Below are positions 18,456 through 28,800 of a DNA stretch of 64,000 bases, one piece after another; the stretch's first letter is position 1; every line of letters begins with the position of its first letter. This DNA is from CAZWBR01 sp964632305. Its GTDB lineage: Bacteria; Bacteroidota; Bacteroidia; Bacteroidales; Prolixibacteraceae. The notes under the pieces were generated by a model, which was not told where the DNA came from, did not search any database, and saw only the letters and a program-made list of their open reading frames with translations. The position numbers and the translations under genes were made by a program. The DNA lies in contig CAZWBR010000018.1 in the NCBI GenBank assembly GCA_964632305.1, positions 1 through 64,000 of the forward strand. The letters are read 5' to 3'.

Positions 18456-19046
18456 ATGGCAAAGCAAAACTGGAAACCGGGCAACATGGTCTATCCGCTA
18501 CCGGCAGCACTGATTAGTTGCGGGAACAGTCCTGAAGAATATAACCTGCTGACCATCTCGTGGCTCGGAACTCTTTGTACCGACCCGCCCATGTGTTATA
18601 TCTCGGTTCGTCCGGGTCGCCATTCTTATGAGATAATCAAGCGTAACGGCGAGTTCGTGATCAATCTTACGACAGTTGAAATGGCGAAGGTAACTGACTG
18701 GTGCGGGGTGAAATCGGGTCGCGATATGGATAAGTTTAAGGAGTCGGGGCTTACCCCGATGCCCGCTTCCGTGGTCAATTGTCCCATTGTTGGGGAATCG
18801 CCCGTGGCGATCGAATGCCGGGTACGCGAAATAAAGCCCCTCGGCTCTCACGATATGTTTATTGCCGATGTGGTTAATGTCGTAGCCGACGATCGTTACA
18901 TTCATCCCGATTCAGGTGCTTTCGATTTGGCCTCAGCCGGTTTGCTGGCCTATTCGCACGGACAATATTTCGGTTTAGGAAAAAGAATCGGGAAATTTGG
19001 CTGGAGCGTGATGAAGCCAAAAACAAAAAAGCGGCTTTCCCGTTAA
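18456..19046 (+). CDS. Flavin reductase family protein (FMN-binding split barrel)
   Basis: This 196-residue protein fits the flavin reductase-like split-barrel family: the N-terminal segment MVYPLPAALISCGN, the LLTISWLGTLCTDPPMCYISVRP core, and GEFVINL typical of the FMN-binding site. Such proteins reduce FMN with NAD(P)H or act as FMN-dependent oxidoreductases; the partner is unknown. It is a single gene with its own promoter. Confidence 0.88.
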   Translation: MAKQNWKPGNMVYPLPAALISCGNSPEEYNLLTISWLGTLCTDPPMCYISVRPGRHSYEIIKRNGEFVINLTTVEMAKVTDWCGVKSGRDMDKFKESGLTPMPASVVNCPIVGESPVAIECRVREIKPLGSHDMFIADVVNVVADDRYIHPDSGAFDLASAGLLAYSHGQYFGLGKRIGKFGWSVMKPKTKKRLSR

Positions 19047-19306
19047 TACAGGTGACGGCTTCTCCCGTTTCATGGGTTCCGTTAAGGCTTCTTTTAGCCT
19101 CTGGAACGATTTGAAAAAGAACATTCTGATCCCGAACCGCCCGATGCGGAAGGTCCAGGAGGAGATTTTGTTTGGCAAAGTTCGGGATTCCTGCTTTCGG
19201 GGAAATAGTTTTTTAATTTTTCGGGTGTAATGATCATCCTATTATACATGACAAATAACGAATCCGGGATAAAGAAAAATAATAAGTGCATTAACTATTA
19301 ACATCT

Positions 19307-21415
19307 ATGAAAAACAATTTAATTATCGGACTCCTGCTCCTGGCAGGGATGACATCTTGTAATATGAATAAAGAAGTAAAAGAGACAAACCCGTTATTGG
19401 CCGAGTGGAACACCCCTCAGCAAACACCTCCTTTCACGGAGATTAAACACGAGCATTATATACCGGCTATCGATAAGGCTTTGGCCGACGCAAAGGCCGA
19501 AGTGGATGCCATCATTAACAATTCTGATGCCCCCACTTTTCAGAATACCATCGTGGCACTCGAATTATCAGGCAAAAAGCTTGACCGAATTACTTCAGTC
19601 CTTTTTAACCTCAATTCGGCTGAAACCGATGACTCCATTCAGGCCATTGCCCGCGATGTATCGCCCAAGCTTAGCGAATTCAGTAACTATGTATCGCTGA
19701 ACGAACAGCTGTTTCAGAAAGTAAAGTCGGTCTATGAGCAGAAAGAGCAATTGAAACTTCAGGGCGAAGATCTTAAATTACTTGAAGACCGATACAAAGG
19801 GTTTGTAAGAGGCGGGGCTAATCTGGTCGGGGATGCCAGGAAGCGCTACGCCGATATCAATACTGAGCTTTCCAATTTGACCCTGAAATTTGGCGAGAAT
19901 GTTCTGGCCGAAACCAATGCTTATTCTCTGTTGATTACTGACGAAAAGGATCTGGCTGGTCTTCCGGAATCCGAACGTGAAGCCGCTGCGCAGTTGGCAA
20001 AGTCTAAAGAGAAAGAGGGCTGGATGTTTAACCTTCAGGGCCCCAGTTATACCGCCTTCATGAAGTTCGCCGACAACCGCAAGCTCCGCGAAGAGATATA
20101 TAAAGCCTATAACTCCCGCGCGTTTCAACAGAACGATAAGAATAACGAAGAGGTCATTCGACAGATTGTTAATCTGAGGATGGAAAGGGCCAAACTACTG
20201 GGCTATCAGAACCATGCGCAGTATGTCCTTGAGGAGAGGATGGCCGAAACCCCTGAAAAGGTGAATGACTTCCTGAAGAAACTCCACGAAGCTTCGCGCC
20301 CGTTCGCGCAGAAGGAGTTTGATGAACTGAAAGCCTTCGCGAAGAGCCAGGGATTCAATGAAAAGTTCGAACGCTGGGACTGGTCCTACTATTCAGAGAA
20401 GCTGAAGAACAGCAAATACGGCTTCGACGAGCAGCAGGTGAAACCTTACTTCAAACTGGAGAACGTGATCGACGGTGTGTTTGGCCTGGCTACCCGCCTT
20501 TACGGCATTACCTTTAAGGAGAACAAAATGATCCTGGTCTATCACCCCGATGTGAAAGCCTACGAAGTGTTCGATCAGGACGGCTCCTTCCTCTCGGTGC
20601 TCTACATGGATTTCTTTCCCCGCGATGGGAAACGTGGTGGGGCATGGATGACCGAATACCGTCCTGAAAGCAATCTCGACGGGAAAATGGAACGCCCGAT
20701 CATTTCACTGGTGACCAACTTTACCAAACCTACCGAGACCAAACCCTCGTTGTTAACCTTCTACGAGGTTACTACTTTCCTTCATGAGTTTGGTCACTGT
20801 CTGCACGGGATGTTGGCCAACACCAAATATCCCGGATTGTCGGGAACCTCTGTTTACCGCGACTTCGTAGAGCTGCCTTCACAGGTCATGGAAAACTGGG
20901 GCACCGAAAAAGAGTGGCTCGACCTCTTTGCTACCCATTATGAGACAGGTGAGAAAATCCCGGCTGAATTGGTTCAGAAACTGATCGACGCCGAGAATTT
21001 CCAGGCCGGTTATATGAGCGAGCGCCAGCTTAGCTTCGGGATGAACGACATGGCCTGGCATTCCGTTACCGAACCTGTGACCGGCAGCATCGTCGAATTT
21101 GAGCAAAAAGCTCTGGCACCAACCGATCTGTTCGGTACTTTGGAGGGATATTGTCTGAGTACCTCCTTCTCCCATATCTTTTCAGGTGGTTATGCGGCCG
21201 GTTATTATGGCTACAAATGGGCCGAAGTACTCGATGCCGATGCTTTCGACGCCTTCAAACAACATGGCATTTTCGATCAGGCCACTGCCACTTCTTTCCG
21301 TAAGAATATTCTGGAGAAAGGCGGTACCGAGCATCCGATGACGCTCTACAAAGCCTTCCGCGGCCATGAACCTTCCATAGAGCCTTTGCTCGAACGAAGC
21401 GGCTTGAAGAATTGA
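19307..21415 (+). CDS. dcp: M3-family dipeptidyl carboxypeptidase, lipoprotein
   Basis: This 702-residue zinc metallopeptidase removes dipeptides from the C-terminus of short peptides. The zinc site is HEFGH at residues 493-497, with the downstream Glu ligand in the segment YRDFVELPSQVMENW. The N-terminus is a lipoprotein signal ending GMTSC (Cys18), so unlike the cytosolic Dcp of E. coli this enzyme is probably periplasmic or membrane-anchored. Length and the N-terminal helical region (NPLLAEWNTP onward) fit the oligopeptidase A/Dcp family. It is monocistronic. Confidence 0.94.
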   Translation: MKNNLIIGLLLLAGMTSCNMNKEVKETNPLLAEWNTPQQTPPFTEIKHEHYIPAIDKALADAKAEVDAIINNSDAPTFQNTIVALELSGKKLDRITSVLFNLNSAETDDSIQAIARDVSPKLSEFSNYVSLNEQLFQKVKSVYEQKEQLKLQGEDLKLLEDRYKGFVRGGANLVGDARKRYADINTELSNLTLKFGENVLAETNAYSLLITDEKDLAGLPESEREAAAQLAKSKEKEGWMFNLQGPSYTAFMKFADNRKLREEIYKAYNSRAFQQNDKNNEEVIRQIVNLRMERAKLLGYQNHAQYVLEERMAETPEKVNDFLKKLHEASRPFAQKEFDELKAFAKSQGFNEKFERWDWSYYSEKLKNSKYGFDEQQVKPYFKLENVIDGVFGLATRLYGITFKENKMILVYHPDVKAYEVFDQDGSFLSVLYMDFFPRDGKRGGAWMTEYRPESNLDGKMERPIISLVTNFTKPTETKPSLLTFYEVTTFLHEFGHCLHGMLANTKYPGLSGTSVYRDFVELPSQVMENWGTEKEWLDLFATHYETGEKIPAELVQKLIDAENFQAGYMSERQLSFGMNDMAWHSVTEPVTGSIVEFEQKALAPTDLFGTLEGYCLSTSFSHIFSGGYAAGYYGYKWAEVLDADAFDAFKQHGIFDQATATSFRKNILEKGGTEHPMTLYKAFRGHEPSIEPLLERSGLKN

Positions 21416-21442
21416 GTTATAATTTAATTGTACGATATTCTG

Positions 21443-21479
21443 GAGAGGTTGCCCGCAAGGGTGACCTCTTTTGGTTTTA
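21443..21479 (+). terminator. Terminator of dcp
   Basis: AGAGGTTGCCC pairs with GGGTGACCTCT around a GCAA tetraloop, followed by TTTTGGTTTT, shortly after the stop codon. Confidence 0.85.
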
Positions 21480-21680
21480 TTATACCAATCCGAATGACGC
21501 TCTTTATCTCTGATTGGATTAATTTCTGAGAATGATCTGCGGGTCAATGAAGAAGAGTATCTGCTCCCGGTTGCTGCTGAGGGAATGACATTGTCTCTTA
21601 AAAGTATAACATGGTTTACTGGAGGGTCGGTCGAAGGGGAACTTCGTCATTTACCCATAGGACCGGTCACGGCCATTGCT

Positions 21681-21708
21681 CACCCCGAACCTGTTGAGGG
21701 GCTTTTTT
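21681..21708 (+). repeat. REP-like palindrome with T-tail
   Basis: CACCCCGAACCTGTTGAGGGG is a degenerate form of a short palindrome common in many genomes; translated it gives the tell-tale HPEPVEG peptide. It is followed by CTTTTTT, so it could also act as a weak terminator. Confidence 0.5.
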
Positions 21709-21832
21709 CGTATAAAAATATCGTGCTAAGCTTCCGGTGTTGTTCAGTATTGTTATTTGCACCACGATGTGAAACTGCAAATAAAGTACAAGTTTCTGCA
21801 AAATTTCTGACAGAAAGTTGACAGGGTTTTCC

Positions 21833-21840
21833 TAATTTTG
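21833..21840 (+). promoter_or_regulatory. -7 promoter box of the SDR gene
   Basis: TAATTTTG matches TAnnTTTG and lies 25 bases before the ATG at 21866. Confidence 0.5.
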
Positions 21841-21865
21841 TAATTCAATTTCAAATTATTAGAAA

Positions 21866-22684
21866 ATGGAAAATAATATATTTAGCCTAAAGGGTAGGGT
21901 CGCTGTCGTAACCGGCGGCGCCGGGGTTCTGGGTGGAAGCATCTCCCGCAGTCTGATTGCTGCCGGGGTGAAAGTCGCCATTCTTGATATTCGTGCCGAA
22001 CTGGTCGATCAACGTGTCGAAGAGCTGAAGAAGTTAGGCGGCGAATGTATGGGCGTTGTGGGTAGTGTCCTCGATATGGAGGAGCTGGACCAGTTGGCTG
22101 CCGTCATCGAGAAGAAATGGGGTGGGGTCGATATCCTGGTCAACGCGGCAGGCGGTAATCTTCCAGGCGCTACTCTTGCAGTGGATCAGACTATTTTTGA
22201 CATGAAGATAGCCGATTTTAACCGGGTCACCGACCTGAACCTGAATGGAACAGTTTATCCCGCTATTGCCTTCGGCAAAGTGATGGCAAAGAAGGGGAAA
22301 GGCAGCATCATCAATGTATCTTCAATGGCCACCTATTCCGCGATTACCCGTGTGCCGGGTTACTCGGTAGCCAAAACCGGCGTGAATATTTTCACCCAGT
22401 GGATGGCTTGTGAGCTGGCCCAGAAATTCAGCGAGAAAATTCGTGTGAACGCTATCGCACCCGGTTTCTTTATCGGCGATCAGAACCGCGCAGTACTGAT
22501 TAATCCTGACGGTAGTTTAACAGACCGTAGCATGAAAGTGATTGCCAAGACCCCGATGGGACGCTTTGGCGATATCTCCGAATTAAACGGTGCTGTGCAA
22601 TTTCTCTGCTCCGATGCAGCCAGCTTCATAACCGGCGTCATTCTCCCGATCGATGGTGGTTTCAGCGCCTTTAGCGGCGTCTAA
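21866..22684 (+). CDS. SDR oxidoreductase, probable D-mannonate (fructuronate) reductase
   Basis: This 272-residue short-chain dehydrogenase binds NAD(P) through GGAGVLGGS near residue 13 and has the catalytic pair Tyr166/Lys170 in GYSVAKTG, with the Ser in NVSSMA. The end (GGFSAFSGV) matches SDRs of hexuronate pathways. The next gene is mannonate dehydratase, so the likely reaction is fructuronate to mannonate, done here by an SDR and not by the classical long-chain UxuB. That substrate assignment rests on context. Confidence 0.82.
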   Translation: MENNIFSLKGRVAVVTGGAGVLGGSISRSLIAAGVKVAILDIRAELVDQRVEELKKLGGECMGVVGSVLDMEELDQLAAVIEKKWGGVDILVNAAGGNLPGATLAVDQTIFDMKIADFNRVTDLNLNGTVYPAIAFGKVMAKKGKGSIINVSSMATYSAITRVPGYSVAKTGVNIFTQWMACELAQKFSEKIRVNAIAPGFFIGDQNRAVLINPDGSLTDRSMKVIAKTPMGRFGDISELNGAVQFLCSDAASFITGVILPIDGGFSAFSGV

Positions 22685-22689
22685 AGAAT

Positions 22690-22817
22690 AAGATTGACTA
22701 TTATACTATTTACCATTGACTATTTTAGATTTGATTCCTTGAAGTGATTGGTAAATAGTAAATTAGTAAATAGTAAATCAACGATTAGTAAATAGTCAAT
22801 GGTCAAATTGTCAATAA
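22690..22817. repeat. AT-rich TAGTAAAT/ATTGACTA repeat cluster
   Basis: The spacer between the SDR and uxuA genes contains at least three direct copies of AGTAAATAGTAAAT-type sequence and an inverted pair TTTACCATTGACTATTT (about 22709-22726) versus AATAGTCAATGG (about 22791-22802). The whole spacer can fold into a long weak hairpin. Similar low-complexity repeats are frequent in Bacteroidota genomes. Confidence 0.6.
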
Positions 22818-22821
22818 TCAT

Positions 22822-24039
22822 ATGGAAGAATCCTCAATGATGTTAAAGACCTGGCGCTGGTTTGGCGCGAAGGATAATGTATCACTCGATCAGATTCGTC
22901 AGCTTGGCGCGACAGGCATCGTGACTGCCCTGCATCATATTCCCAATGGTGAGGCGTGGTCGGTCGAAGAGATCCTCAAGGTAAAGAAGGATATCGAAAA
23001 TCACGGTTTAACCTGGGAAGTAGTTGAAAGTGTCCCTGTTTCCGAAGGGATCAAACAGGCAACCGACGACCGTGAACGGTTGATCGCCAACTATTGCACC
23101 AGCTTACGGAACCTCGGTAAATGCGGGATCAGGACCGTCGTTTATAATTTCATGCCTGTTCTCGACTGGGCCCGCACCGATCTGCAATACCGTCTTTCTG
23201 ACGGTACCGAGACCATGTATTTCGACTTCCCTACTTTCATCGCGTTCGATCTCTATATCCTGAAACGCCCCAACGGCGAAAAGGATTATCCGCCTTACCT
23301 GGTGGAGAAAGCCCGTGCGATCGCTGAAAAAATGACCAGGGAGGAAGCCGATCTTTTGGCTTACAACATCATAATTAAAACCCAGGGATTTATCGACGGG
23401 ACGGTCGACGGGAGCGCCAGTGATCCTAAAGCGGTCTTCCTGTCTCTGATTCAAAAATATGACCGGATCGATGCGGATCAACTACGCGAAAACCTCCGTT
23501 ATTTCCTCGGGAGAGTGGTGCCGGTGGCCGAAGAAGCCGGAGTTAACCTCTGCATCCATCCCGACGATCCGCCGTTCCCGCTGCTGGGACTGCCCCGCAT
23601 CGCCAAGACCGCGGATGATTTCCGCTGGATCCTCAACTCCGTTTCATCGCCCAATAACGGCCTTACCCTCTGCACCGGTTCGCTCGGCGTGAGGGAGGAT
23701 AACCTCCTCCCGGAGATGATCCGCGAGTTCGGTCCCCGTATCCATTTCTTCCACCTCCGCAACCTGAAACGTTCTGAAAACAATTGCTTTTATGAAGCAG
23801 GCCACCTGAACGGCGATCTGGATATGAAGGAGATCATGAAAGCGGTCATGGAAGAACAGGTACGCCGCAAAAAAGAGGGTAGAGCCGACTGGCTGATCCC
23901 TGTCCGCCCCGATCATGGACTGAAACTTTTGTATGATTATCAGCGCGACGATAATCCGGGCTATCCTTTGCTTGGCAGGATGCGAGGACTGGCCCAACTC
24001 GAAGGATTGGCACAGGGTGTGGCTGCCTTCATCAAGTAA
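22822..24039 (+). CDS. uxuA: Mannonate dehydratase
   Basis: This 405-residue enzyme dehydrates D-mannonate to 2-keto-3-deoxygluconate in hexuronate breakdown. Family motifs are KTWRWFGAKD at the start, TALHHIPNGEAW, CIHPDDPP, and RPDHG near the C-terminus, with the metal-binding His and Cys residues in place. Length is normal. The start is uncertain: ATGs at 22837 and 22840 are closer to the usual MKLKTWRWFG start than the one given. It follows the SDR gene after a 137-base repeat-rich spacer, together forming a small glucuronate/galacturonate catabolic unit. Confidence 0.94.
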   Translation: MEESSMMLKTWRWFGAKDNVSLDQIRQLGATGIVTALHHIPNGEAWSVEEILKVKKDIENHGLTWEVVESVPVSEGIKQATDDRERLIANYCTSLRNLGKCGIRTVVYNFMPVLDWARTDLQYRLSDGTETMYFDFPTFIAFDLYILKRPNGEKDYPPYLVEKARAIAEKMTREEADLLAYNIIIKTQGFIDGTVDGSASDPKAVFLSLIQKYDRIDADQLRENLRYFLGRVVPVAEEAGVNLCIHPDDPPFPLLGLPRIAKTADDFRWILNSVSSPNNGLTLCTGSLGVREDNLLPEMIREFGPRIHFFHLRNLKRSENNCFYEAGHLNGDLDMKEIMKAVMEEQVRRKKEGRADWLIPVRPDHGLKLLYDYQRDDNPGYPLLGRMRGLAQLEGLAQGVAAFIK

Positions 24040-24185
24040 TTCATTCGACAGGCTGACCATTGAAATCTTCTGTGCCCTGATTGATTTAACGGGGAGGCAG
24101 AAGCCCTTTTGTTATGCGAGTTTAAAATAGCGTTATTTATTGGTTTCTTTGCCGAAAAAGTGGGGGCTGCCGAAAACATTTTTTT

Positions 24186-24193
24186 TATTTTTG
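24186..24193 (+). promoter_or_regulatory. -7 promoter box of pheS
   Basis: TATTTTTG fits TAnnTTTG, 23 bases before the pheS ATG at 24217. The short leader leaves no space for a T-box or attenuator. Confidence 0.5.
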
Positions 24194-24216
24194 CAGTTCA
24201 CGTTAATAGTGTTGAC

Positions 24217-25236
24217 ATGTTAGACAGGATCAAAGAATTACAGAAAGAGATCGAAGAGGCCATAGCCAATAGTGTTGAGGAGGCCGAAGAATTAAGAATC
24301 AAATATTTGAGTAAGAAAGGTGAAATCTCCAAATTATTTGATGAGTTTCGTACTGTCTCTTCCGATCAGAAGAAGGAGATCGGACAGGCTGTCAATACTT
24401 TGAAGAATTTTGCGGTCGAAAAGATCAACCTTTTGAAGGATGGACTTCAGAATCAGGAGAGCAGCGCTTCGGGCCTCGATCTTTCCCTTCCGGGAGAACC
24501 GATGAGGCTGGGGACCCGCCATCCGATCTCGATCGTGAAAAACGAAATCCTCGATATTTTCAAACGTCTCGGTTTCGTGGTCTCTGAAGGACCTGAGATC
24601 GAGGATGACTGGCATGTTTTCTCCGCGTTGAACTTTCCTGAAGAACACCCGGCACGCGATATGCAGGATACTTTCTTCATCCAGCGTAATCCTGATATCC
24701 TGTTACGGACCCACACCTCTTCGGTTCAGGTCCATGACATGGAAATAATGAAACCGCCGATTCGTACCGTTACCCCGGGACGGGTATTCCGTAACGAAGC
24801 CATCTCCTACAGGGCTCACTGTATGTTCCACCAGATCGAAGGATTGTATATCGACGAAAACGTATCTTTCGCTGATCTGAAACAAACCCTGCTCTATTTC
24901 GCGAAAGAACTCTTTGGCGAGAATACCGACATCAGGATGCGTCCTTCCTACTTCCCCTTCACTGAGCCTTCGGCTGAAGTGGATGTCTCCTGCTCGATTT
25001 GCGGGGGAAAGGGTTGTAATGTTTGTAAACATACCGGCTGGCTCGAGATCCTGGGCTGTGGCATGGTCGATCCGAATGTTCTTGAAGCCTCAGGTATCGA
25101 TAGCGAAAAATATACCGGTTTTGCATTCGGGATGGGAATTGAACGCATCGCGATGCTGAAATTTGGTATTAACGACCTGCGTCTTTACTTCGAGAACGAT
25201 GTGCGGTTCCTGCAACAATTTGAAGCTGCAAATTAG
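24217..25236 (+). CDS. pheS: Phenylalanyl-tRNA synthetase alpha subunit
   Basis: This 339-residue class II synthetase subunit charges tRNA-Phe together with PheT, which is not in the window. An N-terminal coiled coil (about residues 1-90, LDRIKELQKEIEEA) is followed by the catalytic domain with HPISIV, motif 2 FRNEAISYRAHCMFHQIEG, and motif 3 GFAFGMGIERIAML. The frame is open upstream to 24109 but that part is not family-like and contains the -7 box. It is a single gene with a terminator. Confidence 0.97.
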   Translation: MLDRIKELQKEIEEAIANSVEEAEELRIKYLSKKGEISKLFDEFRTVSSDQKKEIGQAVNTLKNFAVEKINLLKDGLQNQESSASGLDLSLPGEPMRLGTRHPISIVKNEILDIFKRLGFVVSEGPEIEDDWHVFSALNFPEEHPARDMQDTFFIQRNPDILLRTHTSSVQVHDMEIMKPPIRTVTPGRVFRNEAISYRAHCMFHQIEGLYIDENVSFADLKQTLLYFAKELFGENTDIRMRPSYFPFTEPSAEVDVSCSICGGKGCNVCKHTGWLEILGCGMVDPNVLEASGIDSEKYTGFAFGMGIERIAMLKFGINDLRLYFENDVRFLQQFEAAN

Positions 25237-25263
25237 GACCAGATCCTGGTAATAAAATATAGG

Positions 25264-25290
25264 AGGCTGTCTGAAAAGGCAGCCTTTTTT
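25264..25290 (+). terminator. Terminator of pheS
   Basis: AGGCTGTC / GGCAGCCT around TGAAAA, followed by TTTTTT, 28 bases after the stop codon. Confidence 0.88.
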
Positions 25291-25509
25291 GTATTCCTCT
25301 GATTGGCTGCAACGCTGAAACAGAAGAAATAAGATTTTGGTTCAACGCTTCGGATGGCTGATTTTATTGTGAAAATCCGGTTATGGAGACTTAAAGCAGA
25401 TCGGTTTAGTCTGTCAGCCGGATTTATTTATAACATAAATATAGAGAATGCCTTTTTGGGACCCTCTTGGGCGGGAGCCATCTCCTGTTCCGGGTCGGGT
25501 CATCGTCAG

Positions 25510-25587
25510 GGTTGCTCCTAGGTTTCTCTTAGGTTCCTCCTAGGTTCCTGTTACCTACCTAAGAGAAACCATATAGGAGCCTAAGAA
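25510..25587. repeat. 11-bp quadruplet array B with inverted arm
   Basis: Four contiguous units run from 25510 to 25553: GGTTGCTCCTA, GGTTTCTCTTA, GGTTCCTCCTA and GGTTCCTGTTA. The inverted arm at 25558-25570 (CCTAAGAGAAACC) is a perfect complement of 25521-25533, and after a three-base bulge TAGGAGC (25574-25580) pairs with the end of unit 1. Units 3 and 4 form the loop. Confidence 0.82.
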
Positions 25588-25656
25588 AAAGCATGGTGTA
25601 ACCCCGGATTTGACCCTGGGATGAACTGAGGTAAGGGGGGCCGGGGACAGGTATAA

Positions 25657-25689
25657 AGTGACCGGGTGACTCCAAGTCACCCGGTCACT
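25657..25689. other. Perfect 14-bp hairpin
   Basis: AGTGACCGGGTGAC and its exact complement flank TCCAA. There is no T-run on either side, so it is not a standard terminator. It lies between array B and the infB terminator. Confidence 0.7.
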
Positions 25690-25784
25690 AAGTTTATCAT
25701 TGGTCTTGTATGGATTTGATTGGGCGAATCTTTTTCAAAGTGCGCAGAGCATGGATGAATCAGTATTTCACTATCAGTAGTAAT

Positions 25785-25815
25785 AAAAAAGCACGACTTT
25801 GATTGTCGTGCTTTT
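25785..25815 (-). terminator. Terminator of the rimP-nusA-infB operon
   Basis: AAAAGCACGAC / GTCGTGCTTTT around TTTGATT, with six A on the left giving a T-run on the minus strand, 20 bases past the infB stop. It may work in both directions. Confidence 0.88.
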
Positions 25816-25834
25816 AATAGATCTATGTTTTATA

Positions 25835-28800
25835 TCAAAGTGTTTTTGCAACTTCTACTTGTTCGAAGGCTTCGATAAAATCACCTACCTGTATGTCGTT
25901 GTATCCGTTGACATTCAGACCACATTCATAGCCTTTGGCAACATCTTTCACATCGTCTTTAAAACGTTTCAGTGAGCCAAGATCGCCTGTAAAGACCACG
26001 ATACCGTCGCGGATTACGCGCACCTTCGAATTGCGGGTGATTTTTCCATCCCTGACGATACAGCCGGCAATGGTTCCCACCTTGGTGATTTTGAATGCTT
26101 CAAGAACTTCGGCAGTACCTTTGACTTCTTCCTTGATTTCGGGTGCAAGCATCCCTTCCATGGCCGATTTGACCTCGTTGATCGCATCGTAGATGATCGA
26201 GTAGAGTCGGATATCGATCTCTTCTTTCTCGGCCAGCTTACGCGCACTTAACGAAGGACGGACCTGGAAGCCAACAATAATAGCGTTGGAGGCTGAGGCA
26301 AGCATAACATCGGATTCGGTGATTTGACCTACCGCTTTGTGGATAACGTTCACCTGGATCTCCTCGGTGGAGAGTTTGATCAACGAGTCGGAGAGGGCTT
26401 CGATTGAGCCGTCCACGTCGCCCTTGACGATGACATTCAATTCCTGGAAATTTCCGATGGCAATTCTTCGTCCGATTTCGTCGAGGGTAATATGTTTCTG
26501 AGTCCGCAGACCTTGTTCGCGTTGTAACTGTTCGCGTTTGTTGGCAATCAAGCGTGCTTCACGTTCGCTTTCCATCACATTGAATTTGTCACCGGCCTGG
26601 GGTGCACCGTTCAATCCAAGGATTAAAACCGGTTCGGCTGGACCAACCTGGTCGACCCGCTGGTTTCGCTCGTTAAACATCGCCTTGACGTGGCCGAAGT
26701 TTTGACCGGCCAGGATGACGTCTCCCACTTTCAGTGTGCCGGATTGAACGAGAACTGTGGCCACATAACCGCGTCCTTTATCGAGTGATGATTCGATGAT
26801 CGAACCGACAGCCCTTTTGTTCGGGTTGGCTTTCAATTCAAGCATTTCGGCTTCGAGAAGAACTTTTTCCAATAATTCGTGGACGCCGAGACCGCTCTTT
26901 GCAGAGATGTCGTGCGACTGGTATTTACCGCCCCATTCTTCAACGAGGTAGTTCATATTGGCGAGTTCATTTTTGATCTTTTCGGGATCGGCCGAGGGTT
27001 TATCTACTTTATTGATGGCAAAGACAATTGGGACACCGGCTGCCGAAGCATGGTTGATGGCCTCAATAGTTTGCGGCATCACATTATCGTCAGCTGCGAC
27101 GATGATGATCGCGATATCGGTGACTTGCGCACCGCGGGCACGCATGGCGGTAAATGCTTCGTGACCAGGGGTATCGAGGAAGGTGATCTTACGACCGTCT
27201 TCGAGGCTCACATTATAGGCCCCGATGTGCTGGGTAATACCACCGGCTTCACCGGCAATTACATTGGCTTTACGGACATAGTCGAGCAATGATGTTTTCC
27301 CATGGTCGACGTGTCCCATGACGGTGACAATCGGTGGCCTTGGAAGCAAATCCTCTACTTTGTCCTCTTCTTCGACAATAGCTTCCTGTACTTCAACAGA
27401 GATAAATTCGACCTTGTAACCAAACTCGTCGGCTACGACGGCCATCGTTTCAGCGTCAAGGCGTTGATTGATCGATACAAACATTCCTAATGACATACAG
27501 GTAGCAATGACCTGTGTAGGATTAACGTCCATCATGGAGGCCAGTTCGTTGACCGAGACAAATTCGGTGACCTTGATCACGTTTTTGTTCATTTCGGCAC
27601 GGGCGCTCTCTTCGGCCATCCTTTCGGTGAAAGCCAATCGTTTATCCTTACGGTGTTTGGAGCCTTTGGTCTTCTGTCCTTTTGTAGTCAGACGGGCCAG
27701 GGTCTCCTTTATTTGTTTTTGAACGTCTTCTTCGTTTACCTCTTGTTTAGCGGGGACTTTTTTCTTTACCACAAGAGCCGATTTTTTCTTTCCCTTCTCT
27801 TTTTTCTCTTTAGGCTCTTCTGTTTTTTTCTCGATGATAGAGACTTTTTCCTTACCATCTTTTTGAACGCGTTTCCGTTTTTTCTTTCGTGAAAGGCGGT
27901 CTTCTTCCCTTCCTACGGCTCCTTTTTTCGGAGCTTCAGTTGGCAATTCGATTTTACCGATCACTTTAGGACCGGAAAGGACTTCTCGCGATATTTTGAA
28001 GATTTCTTCTTCTTTGTCAACATCTTCCTTTTCGAATTCAACGGTGGGTTTGAGTTCCTTTTCGGGACGAGGGCGTTGTTGTTCGGCGAGCGATTTTTGG
28101 GTAACCAGTTTTTTCTTATTCAGAATAATCTCCTTTTTCGGTTTTTCTGCCGGTTTCGGGGGATTAAGGTCAATTTTCCCAAGAATCGTCAAGCTTGGTT
28201 CTTTTTGCTGTGGCACATTCGAGATCAACTCCGGTTCTTGCTCGTTTTGGGCAGGTTTGGGTTCTTCCGATTGAATTACCGGGGGTACTTCAATTTTATT
28301 CTCGATCGCCGGCTTAACAGGTTCTTCTTTCTTAACCGGTTCAGCAGGTTTTTCCGCTTTTTCTTCTTTAGGTGCGGAGGGCGGTTGAACCTGGGGTTCT
28401 TCTGCTTTTATTTTGGGCTTATTGATCTGTTCGAGGTCGACATTTCCAACTACCTTAATGGTTGGTTTTTCGGATTTGCTGACCGGGACAGCCTCAGGGG
28501 TTACCGGTTTTGCCGGTTCCTGAATTTTCTCTTTGGGATGGGAAACAGTGGAGTCCTTGATCAATACGGAGGATTCTTCGGCCTCTTCCTCTTCGGCAAT
28601 ATGACTATCTGCATGAATGTCTTCAATCGATACCGACTCCTTCTTGGTCCGTACATGGCGAAGGTTTAACTTATCGGCTTCGATCCGGGCTTCATGGTCT
28701 TTTTTGAACTGTTTTTCCAATAATTCCTGGACGTCCGGTTCGATTTTTGCATTCGGATCCGAAGATATTTTTAATCCCTGCTTATGGAGGTATTCTACCA

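Larger units (their letters stand above)
21416..21865. other. Intergenic region after dcp
   Basis: This 450-bp gap holds the dcp terminator at 21443, a REP-like palindrome at 21681 and the -7 box at 21833. The open frame at 21585-21821 is produced by the palindrome and low-complexity sequence and I do not call it. Confidence 0.5.
25237..25834. other. Long convergent intergenic region
   Basis: This 598-bp gap separates the 3' ends of pheS and infB. It holds a pheS terminator, an 11-bp quadruplet array with inverted arm at 25510, a perfect 14-bp hairpin at 25657 and the infB terminator. No ORF looks real. Confidence 0.7.

Noticed and set aside
21585..21821. 78-codon ORF containing HPEPVEG
   Set aside because: The peptide is the usual translation artefact of a REP-like palindrome.
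28076..28669. 197-codon ORF opposite infB
   Set aside because: Antisense of the Lys/Glu-rich IF-2 linker, which automatically gives a long Phe/Leu-rich frame.
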